Assembly: GCF_002777855.1 (NCBI RefSeq)
Contig: NZ_MEIK01000029.1
Coordinates: 219,879-283,878 of the forward strand
Direction: 5' to 3'
Length of the DNA stretch: 64,000 nt
Source: Snodgrassella alvi
Lineage (GTDB): Bacteria > Pseudomonadota > Gammaproteobacteria > Burkholderiales > Neisseriaceae
Shown: one piece after another, positions 1 to 9,798 of the stretch
How the letters are laid out: the number at the start of each line of letters is the position of its first letter
Numbering within the stretch: position 1 is the first letter of the stretch
Program-made: the position numbers and the translations under genes
Notes under the pieces: generated by a model
What the model was told of the DNA's origin: nothing
What the model saw: only the letters and a program-made list of their open reading frames with translations
Databases searched by the model: none

Positions 1-1
1 C

Positions 2-457
2 CTTGACCATGCAAGCGGCGTAGAAGAATTAACTACCTTACAGCCGGTACCCGTTTTGGGGCCGCATCAAGCTGACAACTACTGGTTGCAGGCGTTGCCA
101 GATGTGACTGCCAGTTATGGTTTTCCCATTAGTCAGCCATTTATACCAACACGCTGGTTAAAGGAAGGAGAAGCATTAAAAGTAGGTGAGCATACATTTA
201 TCGTTTTTCACATACCAGGCCACACTCCAGGCCATGTTGTATTTTACAGTCAGGCTAATAAGTTGCTGATAGCTGGTGATGTGTTATTTCGAGAATCTAT
301 CGGCCGTACAGATTTCCCTGGTGGTAATCATTCTGATCTAATCCGCGGTATTCAGGAAAAGCTATTATCTTTGCCTGATGATACCCGCGTATTACCAGGC
401 CATGGCCCCATGACTACCATAGGTCACGAAAAGCAGCATAATCCATTTTTGCATTAA
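2..457 (+). CDS. MBL-fold metallo-hydrolase (glyoxalase II-like), 5' truncated
   Basis: C-terminal part of a metallo-beta-lactamase-fold hydrolase. The reading frame is open from the left window edge, so the true start is outside. Visible motifs are the zinc-ligand segment GHTPGH followed by VVFY, the AGDVLF segment with a bridging Asp, GRTDFPGGN, and the final PGHGP histidine. This arrangement fits the small YcbL/GloB-like hydrolases, which cleave glutathione thioesters or related substrates. The HxHxDH motif would lie upstream of the window. Substrate cannot be assigned from this fragment. It converges with the ampG-like gene on the other strand, and no obvious terminator lies between them. 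Confidence 0.85.
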   Translation, partial: LDHASGVEELTTLQPVPVLGPHQADNYWLQALPDVTASYGFPISQPFIPTRWLKEGEALKVGEHTFIVFHIPGHTPGHVVFYSQANKLLIAGDVLFRESIGRTDFPGGNHSDLIRGIQEKLLSLPDDTRVLPGHGPMTTIGHEKQHNPFLH

Positions 458-607
458 TCTAACCAGCAGCCGTATTTTCTAATGAATTTATAATTTAGAC
501 AAAGTTTTTTCGCAAATAATATATAGAAATTTGGGTGAAAAACACTATCTATATGATATTAAATTGCTGCCGAATGAACTTTTTATCAAAATAAATCTTA
601 GTTATGC

Positions 608-1894
608 TTAAATGCCTGTTACTTTTTTATTCCATGGTGCGACCTTCAACAACAGCAACATTCCTGGAATGGCCAGAAAAAAGCATAACCAGAAAAAGCT
701 CACATAACCTAGCCAGTTTATCAAATATCCAGTAGTAGCATTAATCAATGTTCTAGGCACAGCTGCCAGACTAGTAAACAGTGCTAGTTGAGTAGCAGTA
801 TAAGCAGGATTAGTTTCTTTGGCCATGTAGGCTACAAATGCTGCCGTACCCAAACCTACACCAATAGCTTCAAATCCTATAACCAAAGCTAAAGTAAAAA
901 GCTCTTTAGAACCAATATGGATAAAAGGTCCCTGACTGGCCAGCCAGGCAAATCCTAGGATAGAAAAAACCTGAACTAGACCGAATAACCATAGCGCCCG
1001 ATTTATACCCAGCTTAATCATCCATATACCGCCAAGAATTCCGGCGATAATTGTTGGCCATAAGCCAGCATTTTTGGCTATCAGACCAATATCCATCTTA
1101 CTAAAACCCATATCCATATAAAATGGTGTGGCCAGAGCGGTAGCCATACTGTCACCAAGCTTGTACAAAAAGATAAAAAACAGTACTAGTAAAGCACTTT
1201 TAACACCTTTTCGTGCAAAAAATTCTTTAAAAGGCTCAACTACAGTTTCTTTAAAAGTTTTGGGTACAGTTATCGGTAAAGTGGGTTCGTGAGCTAAAAA
1301 TAAAGTCATAAATATACCCGGCAACATAAATAACGCAGTAATAGCAAATACTGTCGGCCAAGGATAGATATCTGCCAGAATAAGAGACACAGAGCCGGGT
1401 ACAAGAGCCGCAATACGATAAGCATTTACATGGATTGCATTGCCCAGTCCTAGTTCACTATCAGGTAATATTTCTCGCCGGAATGCATCCAATACAATAT
1501 CCTGACTGGCCGCAAAAAAAGCCACAAACAGAGATAAAATTTTAATGAGATTCATATTTTGCTGAGGACTGAGCAGCATATAACCGAGAATAGACAACAA
1601 TAAAGCTGACTGTGTGACAAACATCCATCCACGCCGTCTTCCTAACCATGGAAATTGCACAGCATCCATTAGAGGGGACCATAAAAATTTCCATGTGAAT
1701 GGCAGACCAATAATAGAAAACAATCCTATAGTCTTTAAATCCACACCTTCATTACGCAGCCAAGCAGGAACAAGATTTATCAGAAAGTACAGTGGCAAAC
1801 CTGAACTGAAACCTGTAAACACACAGATCAGCATATGCTGACTAAAAATTCGCTGCCAGATAGATGGAGGCGATTGATGAGCGTTCTGAGTCAT
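608..1894 (-). CDS. ampG: AmpG-like muropeptide permease (MFS)
   Basis: Major facilitator protein of about 428 residues with some twelve hydrophobic segments. The N-terminal region has the AmpG signature: FTGFSSGLPLYFL, an acidic/aromatic first loop, FLWSPLMDAV, GRRRGW, and AASQDIVLDAFRRE in the fourth-fifth helix area. AmpG imports GlcNAc-anhydroMurNAc peptides from the periplasm for cell-wall recycling. The frame opens further upstream with a TTG at 1915, but the ATG at 1894 gives the usual cytoplasmic N-terminus. No strong ribosome binding site is seen. Monocistronic; rmuC lies upstream on the same strand about 200 bp away. Confidence 0.85.
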   Translation of the reverse strand: MTQNAHQSPPSIWQRIFSQHMLICVFTGFSSGLPLYFLINLVPAWLRNEGVDLKTIGLFSIIGLPFTWKFLWSPLMDAVQFPWLGRRRGWMFVTQSALLLSILGYMLLSPQQNMNLIKILSLFVAFFAASQDIVLDAFRREILPDSELGLGNAIHVNAYRIAALVPGSVSLILADIYPWPTVFAITALFMLPGIFMTLFLAHEPTLPITVPKTFKETVVEPFKEFFARKGVKSALLVLFFIFLYKLGDSMATALATPFYMDMGFSKMDIGLIAKNAGLWPTIIAGILGGIWMIKLGINRALWLFGLVQVFSILGFAWLASQGPFIHIGSKELFTLALVIGFEAIGVGLGTAAFVAYMAKETNPAYTATQLALFTSLAAVPRTLINATTGYLINWLGYVSFFWLCFFLAIPGMLLLLKVAPWNKKVTGI

Positions 1895-2111
1895 ACAGCA
1901 ATAATCCAACAGCAAATTACATATGTCTAAGAAAATGCATAAATCCGAATTATTTATGCAGAAGTATAAGTTTACTTAGCCAGCAAGCTGACAATTAAAC
2001 GCTATTGTACGCCAGATTTAAACAAGCCAAAGGTTGCAATAAAAGCTTAATTTAGCTGTAAGCCAACATTATTCATGTATAGAAAAATTCATGAAATTAG
2101 GCAACACAAGA

Positions 2112-3707
2112 TCATTCTGAGGGAGAGTCTGAGGTAGCAAGAAGTAGCTCATCTTCATCTTCCTCTCCTTTTTGATAATATTCAGGCAAATTTTTACTGC
2201 TTTGTATCCCCAGCTGACGCAGCTTTTGCGCTCTGTTCACTAGGTTACCACGCCCGTTAACCAATTGCCCCATAGCTTTCTGAAATTGTCCTTGAGCCTG
2301 ATCCAGATTTTTTCCAACACCTTCGAGAGTGTTCACAAAGCCAACAAATTTGTCATACAACTTACCGCCTTCTTTTGCAATAGTAAGCGCATTCTGATTT
2401 TGCTGTTCACTACGCCAGATATGAGCAATAGTACGTAATGTTGCCAGTAAAGTGCTGGGCCCAACCAGCATAATCCGCTTTTGGAAACAGTCATCGAACA
2501 ATTGATTATCCTGCTGTAGCGCGAGTAGATATGCCGGCTCAACCGGAATAAACATAAACACAAAATCGAGTGTATTTAGCCCATCAATTTCATCATAACA
2601 TTTAGACGAGAGTTCTTTAATATGATGACGCACAGACTGAATATGTGCAGCTAGCGCTTTCTCCGCACTGGCTGCATCTGTTGCCTGAGTATAACGGACA
2701 TAAGCTGTCAGTGAAGTTTTAGCATCAATAACAATCTGTTTATTCTCAGGTAAATTTACCAACACATCCGGCTGCAAACGACGCTGACGACCAAACTCAT
2801 CAATAATCGTATTAGACGCCTGTAGAACGTACTCACGTCCTTTTTGAAGACCAGAATTTTCCAATACCTTTTCCAGAATCATCTCGCCCCAGTTACCCTG
2901 ATTTTTATTCTGAGTACCGGCTAAAGCATCGGTAAGCGCTTTAGCATCACAATGCAGTTGAGCATTAAGCTGCTGCAGGTGTTTTAGTTCATTTTCTAGC
3001 GTTGTACGTTCTTTTGCCTCTTTTTCATAAGTATGCTGAACCAGTTGACTAAATCCCTGCATACGCTCATGTAAAGGATTCAGCAACAGACTAAGACTAG
3101 CCTGATTCTGCTCACTAAAACGTTTACTTTTTTCTTCCAGAATATCATTAGCTAATGACTTAAATTGATTGCTGAGGCTATTACGCGCTTCGTTTAATAA
3201 AGCCAGCTTCTCCTCAAAGGCTTCGCGTTCAAGCTTAAGTTGCGTGTTAAGACGACTGTTTTCAATTTGTATATGATTTAATTTTTCCGCAGCATTTATA
3301 TACTTTTGTTCACGAATATGCCAGTCCTCAGAACGCAGTTGCCAGTCCTGTAACTGCTGTTCTGCTGCAGCCAGATCGATGGCGGCAGACCGCAGTTGTT
3401 CACATTCTGATTGAAATGCTTCCTGTGCAGTAGTTAACTGAACATTTACTGCTTCTGCAGCACTCAAGCGTTTGTATACAACTTGTAATTCTTGACGACA
3501 CCGAATCAATTCTTCATCATTGATCTGTTTATTTTGCTTAAGATAATTAACTTCTGTTTGTACACGAATCAACTCATTCAAGGCTTCTGATAACTGCTTC
3601 TTTACGGACTGATGTTCTTGTAATGATTTGTGTCGATATGTTAAATATATAATTATTGCAACAATGAGAATTGAAACAATCCAAATAAAAGTAAAAACAG
3701 TCTTCAT
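2112..3707 (-). CDS. rmuC: DNA recombination protein RmuC
   Basis: 531-residue protein of the RmuC family. An N-terminal membrane-anchor helix (residues about 5-24) is followed by a long coiled coil rich in Gln, Glu and Leu (about 30-230). The conserved RmuC domain follows, with NQGNWGEMILEKVLE, VIDAKTSL and FVFMFIPVEPAYLLAL. The C-terminus is acidic. RmuC limits inversions at short inverted repeats and is thought to be nuclease-related. Length and domain order match the family. Start is the ATG at 3707. Confidence 0.93.
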   Translation of the reverse strand: MKTVFTFIWIVSILIVAIIIYLTYRHKSLQEHQSVKKQLSEALNELIRVQTEVNYLKQNKQINDEELIRCRQELQVVYKRLSAAEAVNVQLTTAQEAFQSECEQLRSAAIDLAAAEQQLQDWQLRSEDWHIREQKYINAAEKLNHIQIENSRLNTQLKLEREAFEEKLALLNEARNSLSNQFKSLANDILEEKSKRFSEQNQASLSLLLNPLHERMQGFSQLVQHTYEKEAKERTTLENELKHLQQLNAQLHCDAKALTDALAGTQNKNQGNWGEMILEKVLENSGLQKGREYVLQASNTIIDEFGRQRRLQPDVLVNLPENKQIVIDAKTSLTAYVRYTQATDAASAEKALAAHIQSVRHHIKELSSKCYDEIDGLNTLDFVFMFIPVEPAYLLALQQDNQLFDDCFQKRIMLVGPSTLLATLRTIAHIWRSEQQNQNALTIAKEGGKLYDKFVGFVNTLEGVGKNLDQAQGQFQKAMGQLVNGRGNLVNRAQKLRQLGIQSSKNLPEYYQKGEEDEDELLLATSDSPSE

Positions 3708-3842
3708 GATAAAATAAACCGTAAAATCGATTTAACGAAGGTAACAGGATGGGATCATGGCAGTAACTATACAAGAATTAATAAATAGAATTATATTTAA
3801 AAATATAAATTAAATTGATTTATAAATTATCTTTTTAAGATT

Positions 3843-4412
3843 TTAGCTATAACAATTTTTAAGATGGGCAAAATCATGAGCCTGAGCATCTTTATGTGAA
3901 TAACTGACTACCATATCAGAACTGATAGGCCATGAAATGGCTAGTTCAGGATCATTCCAGCGAAGATTACGCTCACATTCTTTAAAATAAAAATCAGTTG
4001 TTTTATAAAGAAACTGAGTATCATCCTCAAGAGCTAAAAATCCATGTGCAAAACCTGCAGGAATCCAAAACTGTCGATGGTTGACAGCCGATAGTTCTAC
4101 TCCATACCACTGCCCAAATGTTATAGAATCAGGTCGAATGTCAACAGCTACATCCCAAGCCCTGCCTTGGACTACACGAACTAATTTTCCTTGTTCGTGT
4201 GGTGAAATTTGATAATGTAGACCCCTAATAATACCTTTATGGGACAAAGAATGATTGTCTTGAACAAATTCAGGACTATGTAGATGACGTTTATTTAAAG
4301 CTTCTTCAAACAGTTGTTGATTAAAGCTTTCCATAAACCAGCCTCGTTCGTCCTCGAAAATGTGAGGCTCAATTATTAATAAATCTTTGATAGGAGTGTC
4401 AATTATATTCAT
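3843..4412 (-). CDS. rfbC: dTDP-4-dehydrorhamnose 3,5-epimerase
   Basis: RmlC/RfbC-type cupin epimerase. It converts dTDP-4-keto-6-deoxy-D-glucose to dTDP-4-keto-L-rhamnose. Motifs: EDERGWFMESFN near residue 20, GIIRGLHYQ with the catalytic His, QGKLVRVVQGRAWDVAVDIR, and GFAHGFLALEDDTQFLYKTTDFY. A TTG at 4418 would add two residues; the ATG at 4412 is preferred. It follows rfbA by 6 bp, so the two are cotranscribed. No rfbD (reductase) is found nearby, so the final sugar is uncertain. Confidence 0.93.
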   Translation of the reverse strand: MNIIDTPIKDLLIIEPHIFEDERGWFMESFNQQLFEEALNKRHLHSPEFVQDNHSLSHKGIIRGLHYQISPHEQGKLVRVVQGRAWDVAVDIRPDSITFGQWYGVELSAVNHRQFWIPAGFAHGFLALEDDTQFLYKTTDFYFKECERNLRWNDPELAISWPISSDMVVSYSHKDAQAHDFAHLKNCYS

Positions 4413-4418
4413 AATCAA

Positions 4419-5300
4419 TTATTTATGATATTCGTTGTATAATTTTAATAAGTATTGTCCATAGCTGGTTTTATTTAAAAATTTCCCACGCTCATATAGT
4501 TGTTCAATTGTTATCCATTTGTTATTGAATGAAATTTCTTCTAAACATGCAATTTTTAAACCCTGCCGTTTTTCAATAGTCTGTACAAATTGGCTGGCAT
4601 CTATCAAAGAATCATGTGTACCTGTATCTAACCATGCAAAACCTCTTCCTAACAATTGAACATTTAATTGTTGTTGACTTAAATAAAGATTATTTATATC
4701 TGTAATCTCAAATTCGGATCTTGCTGAAGGACGTATAGTTTTAGCCATTTCAACAACCTGATTATCGTAAAAATATAATCCGGTAACAGCATAATTGGAT
4801 TTAGGATGGGAAGGCTTTTCTTCGATTGAAAGTACTTTGCCATTTGCCCCAAATTCTACAACACCAAATCTCTCAGGATCGTTAACATAATAACCAAATA
4901 TAGTAGCGCCTATAGTCTGATTACAAGCAATTTGTAATTGTTGTCCAAAGCTTTGCCCGTAAAATATATTATCTCCTAATACTAAAGCTACGTTTTCTTC
5001 TCCGATGAATTCTTCTCCCAAAATAAATGCTTGGGCTAAACCATCTGGAGATGGCTGTATTTTATATTCAATTTTAATCCCAATAGAGCTACCATCATGA
5101 AAAAGTTTCTGAAAATTTGGTAAATCCTCTGGAGTAGAAATAATAAGTATTTCATTAATTCCAGCCATCATCAAAATAGATAACGGATAGTAAATCATAG
5201 GTTTATCGTAAATCGGTAATAGCTGTTTTGAAGTTCCTAATGTAATAGGATACAGCCGCGTACCAGATCCTCCAGCAAGAATAATACCTTTCCGTTTCAT
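4419..5300 (-). CDS. rfbA: Glucose-1-phosphate thymidylyltransferase
   Basis: 293-residue RmlA-type nucleotidyltransferase making dTDP-glucose from glucose-1-phosphate and dTTP. The N-terminus carries the signature [11 protein letters not shown] plus [18 protein letters not shown]. Later it shows [27 protein letters not shown] and [13 protein letters not shown], all typical of RmlA. It is the first enzyme of the dTDP-sugar pathway completed here by rfbB and rfbC. A 241-bp non-coding, AT-rich gap separates it from rfbB on the same strand, so it may have its own promoter. Confidence 0.95.
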   Translation of the reverse strand: MKRKGIILAGGSGTRLYPITLGTSKQLLPIYDKPMIYYPLSILMMAGINEILIISTPEDLPNFQKLFHDGSSIGIKIEYKIQPSPDGLAQAFILGEEFIGEENVALVLGDNIFYGQSFGQQLQIACNQTIGATIFGYYVNDPERFGVVEFGANGKVLSIEEKPSHPKSNYAVTGLYFYDNQVVEMAKTIRPSARSEFEITDINNLYLSQQQLNVQLLGRGFAWLDTGTHDSLIDASQFVQTIEKRQGLKIACLEEISFNNKWITIEQLYERGKFLNKTSYGQYLLKLYNEYHK

Positions 5301-5541
5301 GATTTTCTTTCTGGCAAGTCTTAAGCTAATGTAAAAGGGGAATATTATAACCTAAATGTAAATTTTTCAGATTGATTTTAACTAAGTATATTAATTTCGC
5401 ATGTGCATTAAAAATTGTTTTATAGCGAATTATTTTGTCAAATTAATAAAAAGCAAACCTTATTAAAATTATTTAGGTTGTTAACTAAATTTCAACTTAA
5501 AAGTAGTATATAGTCAATAAATACTGTTTTATATATATACT

Positions 5542-6612
5542 TCAAATATTATTATATTGTTTTTTTATCCAATTTTTATATTCGCCAGTCTGTATGTTTT
5601 TCACCCATACTGGATTTTCAATATACCATTTAACAGTTTTGGTTAAACCTGAGGTAAAACTTTCTTTTGGTACCCAGCCTAGTTCATTCTTAATCTTACT
5701 AGCATCTATTGCATAACGAATGTCATGTCCAGGCCTATCTTTAACATATGTAATGAGATCTCTATATTTATTAATTCCAATGGGTTTTTTTGGAGCTAAT
5801 TTTTCAAGTAGATCACATATTTGGTTAACAACATCGATGTTTCTTTGTTCGTTGTGCCCACCAATATTGTAGCTCTCACCGGTTTTACCTTTTGTCAAAA
5901 CGGTATAAAGTGCTCTTACATGATCATCAACATACAACCAATCTCTTATCTGCTCACCATTACCGTATATTGGTAATAATTTGCCGGATAAAGCATTCAA
6001 GATACTAAGCGGTATAAGTTTTTCTGGAAAATGATAAGGACCATAATTATTAGAGCAATTTGTAAGTATAATGGGCAGACCATACGTGCGGTACCATGCT
6101 CGAACAAGGTGGTCTGAACTGGCTTTACTGGCAGAATATGGTGAGCTAGGTGCATAAGGTGTCATTTCTGTAAAAAAAAGACTACTATCTTTGAGGTCTC
6201 CGAATACTTCGTCAGTAGATATATGATGAAAACGAAAAGATAGCCGTTTTTCTTTACTTAATTTTTGCCAATATATACGAGAAGATTCTAGTAAATGGAA
6301 TGTTCCTATTATATTGGTCTGAATAAAATTTGAAGCCCCATTAATTGATCTATCGACATGTGTTTCTGCCGCCAGATTCATTACTGCATCAGGTTGAAAA
6401 TTATCAAAAATTTTGGCTAGGGCATAGGAGTCAATAATATCTGCTTGATAAAAATGATATCTTGGATTTCGTGCTATTGACGATAAAGATTCTAAATTTC
6501 CTGCATAGGTTAATTTATCTAAGTTCAAAACCTGATGATTTGTATGTTCGATCAAAAATCTTATTAGGGCGGAACCTATAAAACCAGCTCCGCCTGTAAC
6601 TAATATATTCAT
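5542..6612 (-). CDS. rfbB: dTDP-glucose 4,6-dehydratase
   Basis: 356-residue extended SDR enzyme that turns dTDP-glucose into dTDP-4-keto-6-deoxyglucose. The NAD-binding TGGAGFIGS motif is at residues 6-14, followed by [23 protein letters not shown] (catalytic Asp/Glu region), [10 protein letters not shown] (YxxxK) and [14 protein letters not shown]. Length matches the family. It lies upstream of rfbA and rfbC in the same direction. The divergent gene at 6841 starts 228 bp away, so this gap probably holds divergent promoters. Confidence 0.95.
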   Translation of the reverse strand: MNILVTGGAGFIGSALIRFLIEHTNHQVLNLDKLTYAGNLESLSSIARNPRYHFYQADIIDSYALAKIFDNFQPDAVMNLAAETHVDRSINGASNFIQTNIIGTFHLLESSRIYWQKLSKEKRLSFRFHHISTDEVFGDLKDSSLFFTEMTPYAPSSPYSASKASSDHLVRAWYRTYGLPIILTNCSNNYGPYHFPEKLIPLSILNALSGKLLPIYGNGEQIRDWLYVDDHVRALYTVLTKGKTGESYNIGGHNEQRNIDVVNQICDLLEKLAPKKPIGINKYRDLITYVKDRPGHDIRYAIDASKIKNELGWVPKESFTSGLTKTVKWYIENPVWVKNIQTGEYKNWIKKQYNNI

Positions 6613-6840
6613 TTCATTCCTACAACATTTATTTCAGAAAATCAAAAAAAATTAATTATTTTGAAATGGCTCTCGTAAAAGGGATAACGCTTTATATATA
6701 CGTATTATAAAATTTTGTACATGAGAATGCACTCTATAAATAATGTGTGTTATAGAGGTTTTAATTTTTGGGTATATTTTCACCATCAATTTGATTAAAG
6801 TATAATTAAAAGGAAGTATTAAAGTTTTTGAGGCTACTGG

Positions 6841-7887
6841 ATGGTTAAAAAGCGGATTATTCTTGCTATGCCAAAGCATAATGATATTTTTGCTGAAATA
6901 ATAAAAAATTTGGAATATTATCAATTTGATGTTACATTTGTAGATAGCAACCCTAAATATATTAAAAATTTTAGATATAAAAATGTTTTAGATAGAATAT
7001 TTCATTTAGTACGTAAAATCTTTTTTAGGGATTATTCATATAAACATTTGCTTAAAGAAAAATTGTTAGTCGATAATACAAAAATGTATTTATCGTCTAA
7101 ACTATATGATTATGCTTTAATCATAAGACCTGATACTTATCCTTTAAAATTGTTGCAACTCATTAAAACAAGGGTTACTAAATCAATGATAGGATATCAG
7201 TGGGACGGTTTAACCCGGTTTCCAGCAGTTTTGGCAACTATTGATTTATTTGATAGTTTTTATGTATTTGATTCTAACGATATCCAAAACAATGATTTTA
7301 AGAAATTCCATTTGAGTGGAATAACAAATTTTTATTTTGATGTTAACAAACCTGAACCTATTAGTCATACCGGAAAAATTGCTTATTTTGTTGGGTCACA
7401 TATAGATGAACGGATAAGTGCAATTGATAGCTGTGCATTTGAATTAAATAAAAATAATATTCAATTAAAATTCATAATTCCAACAGACGATCCTTGGAAA
7501 ATTTCTAAATATAAACAAAAAAATCTTATTACTTTTGGAGCTAAAAATAAATTAAGCTTTCATGAAAATATATCTAATATTAATTATTCAGATATTTTAG
7601 TTGATATAGTTAATCCCATACATCATGGTTTATCATTCAGGGTTTTTGAAGCATTATATTATCAAAAAAAATTGATTACAACTAACCCATTCGTTCAATA
7701 TTATGATTTTTTTCATCCCAATAATATAATGATTTGGGAAAAACAAAATTACAATTTTTTATCAGAATTTCTTGCTAAACCGATGGTTATAATTGATTCT
7801 GAAATCATACAAAAATATAGTTTTGGCAATTGGATAAAGAATATTTTAAACCTAGATTCATATCAAAAAATTACCTTACCACAATAA
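6841..7887 (+). CDS. Putative GT-B-like glycan transferase, paralogue 1
   Basis: 348-residue protein whose family I do not recognise by name. It shares a clear layout with the genes at 12138 and 15628: an N-terminal IILAMPKH-type strand, a basic region, IIRPDTYP, GYQWDGLTRFP, FYVFDSND, NFYFDVN, AYFVGSHIDER and DILVDIVNPIHHGLSFRVFE, then YDFFHPNNIMIW and a KYSFGNWI ending. The Rossmann-like halves and the HGLSFRxFEA segment, resembling the GT-B nucleotide-sugar Glu motif, suggest a glycosyltransferase acting on LOS or capsule. This is inference. A GAGG ribosome site precedes the ATG. Very AT-rich coding sequence. Confidence 0.6.
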   Translation: MVKKRIILAMPKHNDIFAEIIKNLEYYQFDVTFVDSNPKYIKNFRYKNVLDRIFHLVRKIFFRDYSYKHLLKEKLLVDNTKMYLSSKLYDYALIIRPDTYPLKLLQLIKTRVTKSMIGYQWDGLTRFPAVLATIDLFDSFYVFDSNDIQNNDFKKFHLSGITNFYFDVNKPEPISHTGKIAYFVGSHIDERISAIDSCAFELNKNNIQLKFIIPTDDPWKISKYKQKNLITFGAKNKLSFHENISNINYSDILVDIVNPIHHGLSFRVFEALYYQKKLITTNPFVQYYDFFHPNNIMIWEKQNYNFLSEFLAKPMVIIDSEIIQKYSFGNWIKNILNLDSYQKITLPQ

Positions 7888-7901
7888 AACTAAATATTAT
7901 T

Positions 7902-7940
7902 AAAATAGAGTATATTAAAAAAATTAACATACTCTATTTA
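7902..7940. terminator. Bidirectional hairpin between convergent genes
   Basis: AATAGAGTAT (7904-7913) pairs with ATACTCTATT (7929-7938), a perfect 10-bp stem. It lies between the stop codons of the convergent genes ending at 7887 and starting (3' side) at 7974. T-rich flanks on both strands fit a shared weak intrinsic terminator. Confidence 0.6.
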
Positions 7941-7973
7941 TACTAATGATAAAACAAATTTATTCAGATACTC

Positions 7974-8786
7974 TTAATGGAGATGATTAATATCTATAAA
8001 ACAAGTATGAGGATACTGTTCTAATAACGAATTTTCATAAACAGCTTTATTTTTAAAATAATTATTTGCAAATAATTTTACTTTTTTCTTTAATATAGAA
8101 CCTAGTATTCCAATATGAAGACGATCTGTTTCAATGGTCTCAAAATTCGACAAATAGCCAGCTAAACTTAACGAAACATGTTTAGCTAGATGTTTATTAG
8201 ACCATAGACTTCCATTCCAAGATAAAGAAATATCCATATTGTTACTTGGTAAATCGAATAGATTTGCTGATTCTCCATCAGTTCTAAAGCAGTATGCGGT
8301 GCCTATTCCTTTTTGTTCAAAATTTGAAAAATAGTATTTCGGGAAATAAAAAGCCATATCATCCGATAAATATACATTATCCATATTAGCTTGGCTAGAA
8401 ATACAGTTATTAAAGGAATAATTTTCTCTACAAAGAATTTTTAAATTTCCAAAAGTTTCATTCAATAAATTAGGATACCCTAAAACTGTATGTGGAAGAA
8501 CAATACAGGAATTATTCTTGACAGATTTTAAAATCTCTTTATACATTTCATCGTATTTTCCTTCAACTAAATTACCACCACCAGCAAATAATATGGTTTG
8601 ATTTTTGAGTAGTGATGTATCATTTATTATTTCATAATTAAGATTTAAAGAATCAAATAATAAATAAGTAGAATGAGCTATCAATGCATCACCAGAATTG
8701 CCAGGATTACTCCAATAATAAAATTTTTTATCTAAAAATAACGTCAATAAATTAATTATATTAATTTTTTTTATTTTTTCTTCCAT
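7974..8786 (-). CDS. Polysaccharide pyruvyl-transferase family protein
   Basis: 270-residue protein resembling the polysaccharide pyruvyl transferase family (PF04230 type). Supporting features are NPGNSGDALIAHSTYLLF near the N-terminus, FAGGGNLV around residue 68, LPHTVLG, the RENYS segment, and a C-terminal ETDRLHIGILGSILKKKVKLF block. All of these recur in ExoV/CsaB-like enzymes, which transfer pyruvate from PEP to a sugar or have evolved to other transfers. Its start overlaps the end of the upstream GT2 gene by 16 bp, indicating cotranscription. Probably decorates a surface glycan; acceptor unknown. Confidence 0.75.
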   Translation of the reverse strand: MEEKIKKINIINLLTLFLDKKFYYWSNPGNSGDALIAHSTYLLFDSLNLNYEIINDTSLLKNQTILFAGGGNLVEGKYDEMYKEILKSVKNNSCIVLPHTVLGYPNLLNETFGNLKILCRENYSFNNCISSQANMDNVYLSDDMAFYFPKYYFSNFEQKGIGTAYCFRTDGESANLFDLPSNNMDISLSWNGSLWSNKHLAKHVSLSLAGYLSNFETIETDRLHIGILGSILKKKVKLFANNYFKNKAVYENSLLEQYPHTCFIDINHLH

Positions 8787-9796
8787 TTTCTTATTGTATC
8801 CCTAATTTTTGCTGCAATTGTTTTCAGAGGAAATGATTTTCTTCTTAAATACCACACATTGCCTTGAATATCATTTATTTTATGATTTAATTCATTAATT
8901 TTATTTGTTAATTCAGTATTTTTTTTATCCATTTCGTTTATAAGTAAATGTAAAATACCATAATTTGCTGAATTATCAGATAAAGCCTTTCTAACAATTG
9001 AGTTTCTATATTCTATCTGATATTTATGATGCAGGTTTGCCCCCGCGCAGACTGAATTACCATATATATTATTAGAAGAAGCCCTTAAATGATAAAAAGC
9101 CAATTGTTCATTTATAGAATGTATTTCACCTATTCTAAATAATCTTAGATTGTAATCCCAGTCCCCTAGCACTGGAAGCTGATCATTAAATTTTCCGATT
9201 TGCTTTGCCGCATTCATGCGAATTAACAGACAAATTGGTGGTGTAACATTTTGTCTTAACAAGTACCCTATATCTATAGTTTGTTGCCAATGAGACCAAT
9301 CTTCTGTACGTAACTGTTTAACGGTGTCTACATTTATTTCTTCATATATAACTAAACATTTTGTTACAACAGCGACTGCATTTTGGTTGGAATTTAAATG
9401 ATTTACTGTTTCTTGTAAAAAATTATAATGCCAAGAATCATCATCATCATGTACAACCATGAATTCTTCAGTGGCAATATCAAAACCGCAATTTGATGCA
9501 GCTTCCATTCCTAAAGAAGTAGAATTATGAATTACTGTTATTTTGTCTTTTAAATAAGGTAAATTAATCTCAACCAACTCATTTACTTCTTTAGCATCAC
9601 CACCATCATTGATTAAATATAAATGCCAGTTAGAATACGATTGTTGAATTACACTTTCAAGAGCCCTAGTTAACAATAAGGGCCTATTTTTGGTCCTCAT
9701 TATAATAGCAACTGAACCATCCCTTTTCAGATTGTCAACAGTATTGTTTTCAAAATAGTTTATTGGATATAATTGTTGATTTGCTGATTTTAACAT
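8771..9796 (-). CDS. Family 2 glycosyltransferase
   Basis: 341-residue GT-A fold transferase. The N-terminal catalytic domain has VAIIMRTKNRPLLLTRALESV, LYLINDGGD, and the metal-binding VVHDDDDSW (DxD) around residue 120. GDWDYNLRLFRIG follows near residue 210, with a C-terminal helical tail that is coiled-coil-like (NELNHKINDIQ) and ends in a basic stretch. It is cotranscribed with the pyruvyl-transferase-like gene (overlap) and begins 2 bp after the stop of the 708-residue gene upstream. Likely adds a sugar to LOS or capsule; donor not predictable. Confidence 0.87.
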   Translation of the reverse strand: MLKSANQQLYPINYFENNTVDNLKRDGSVAIIMRTKNRPLLLTRALESVIQQSYSNWHLYLINDGGDAKEVNELVEINLPYLKDKITVIHNSTSLGMEAASNCGFDIATEEFMVVHDDDDSWHYNFLQETVNHLNSNQNAVAVVTKCLVIYEEINVDTVKQLRTEDWSHWQQTIDIGYLLRQNVTPPICLLIRMNAAKQIGKFNDQLPVLGDWDYNLRLFRIGEIHSINEQLAFYHLRASSNNIYGNSVCAGANLHHKYQIEYRNSIVRKALSDNSANYGILHLLINEMDKKNTELTNKINELNHKINDIQGNVWYLRRKSFPLKTIAAKIRDTIRKWKKK

Positions 9797-9798
9797 AA

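Noticed and set aside
6652..6924. 90-codon minus-strand frame between rfbB and the gene at 6841
   Set aside because: Overlaps the well-supported start of the divergent gene, lacks recognisable motifs, and lies in AT-rich DNA where open frames are common.
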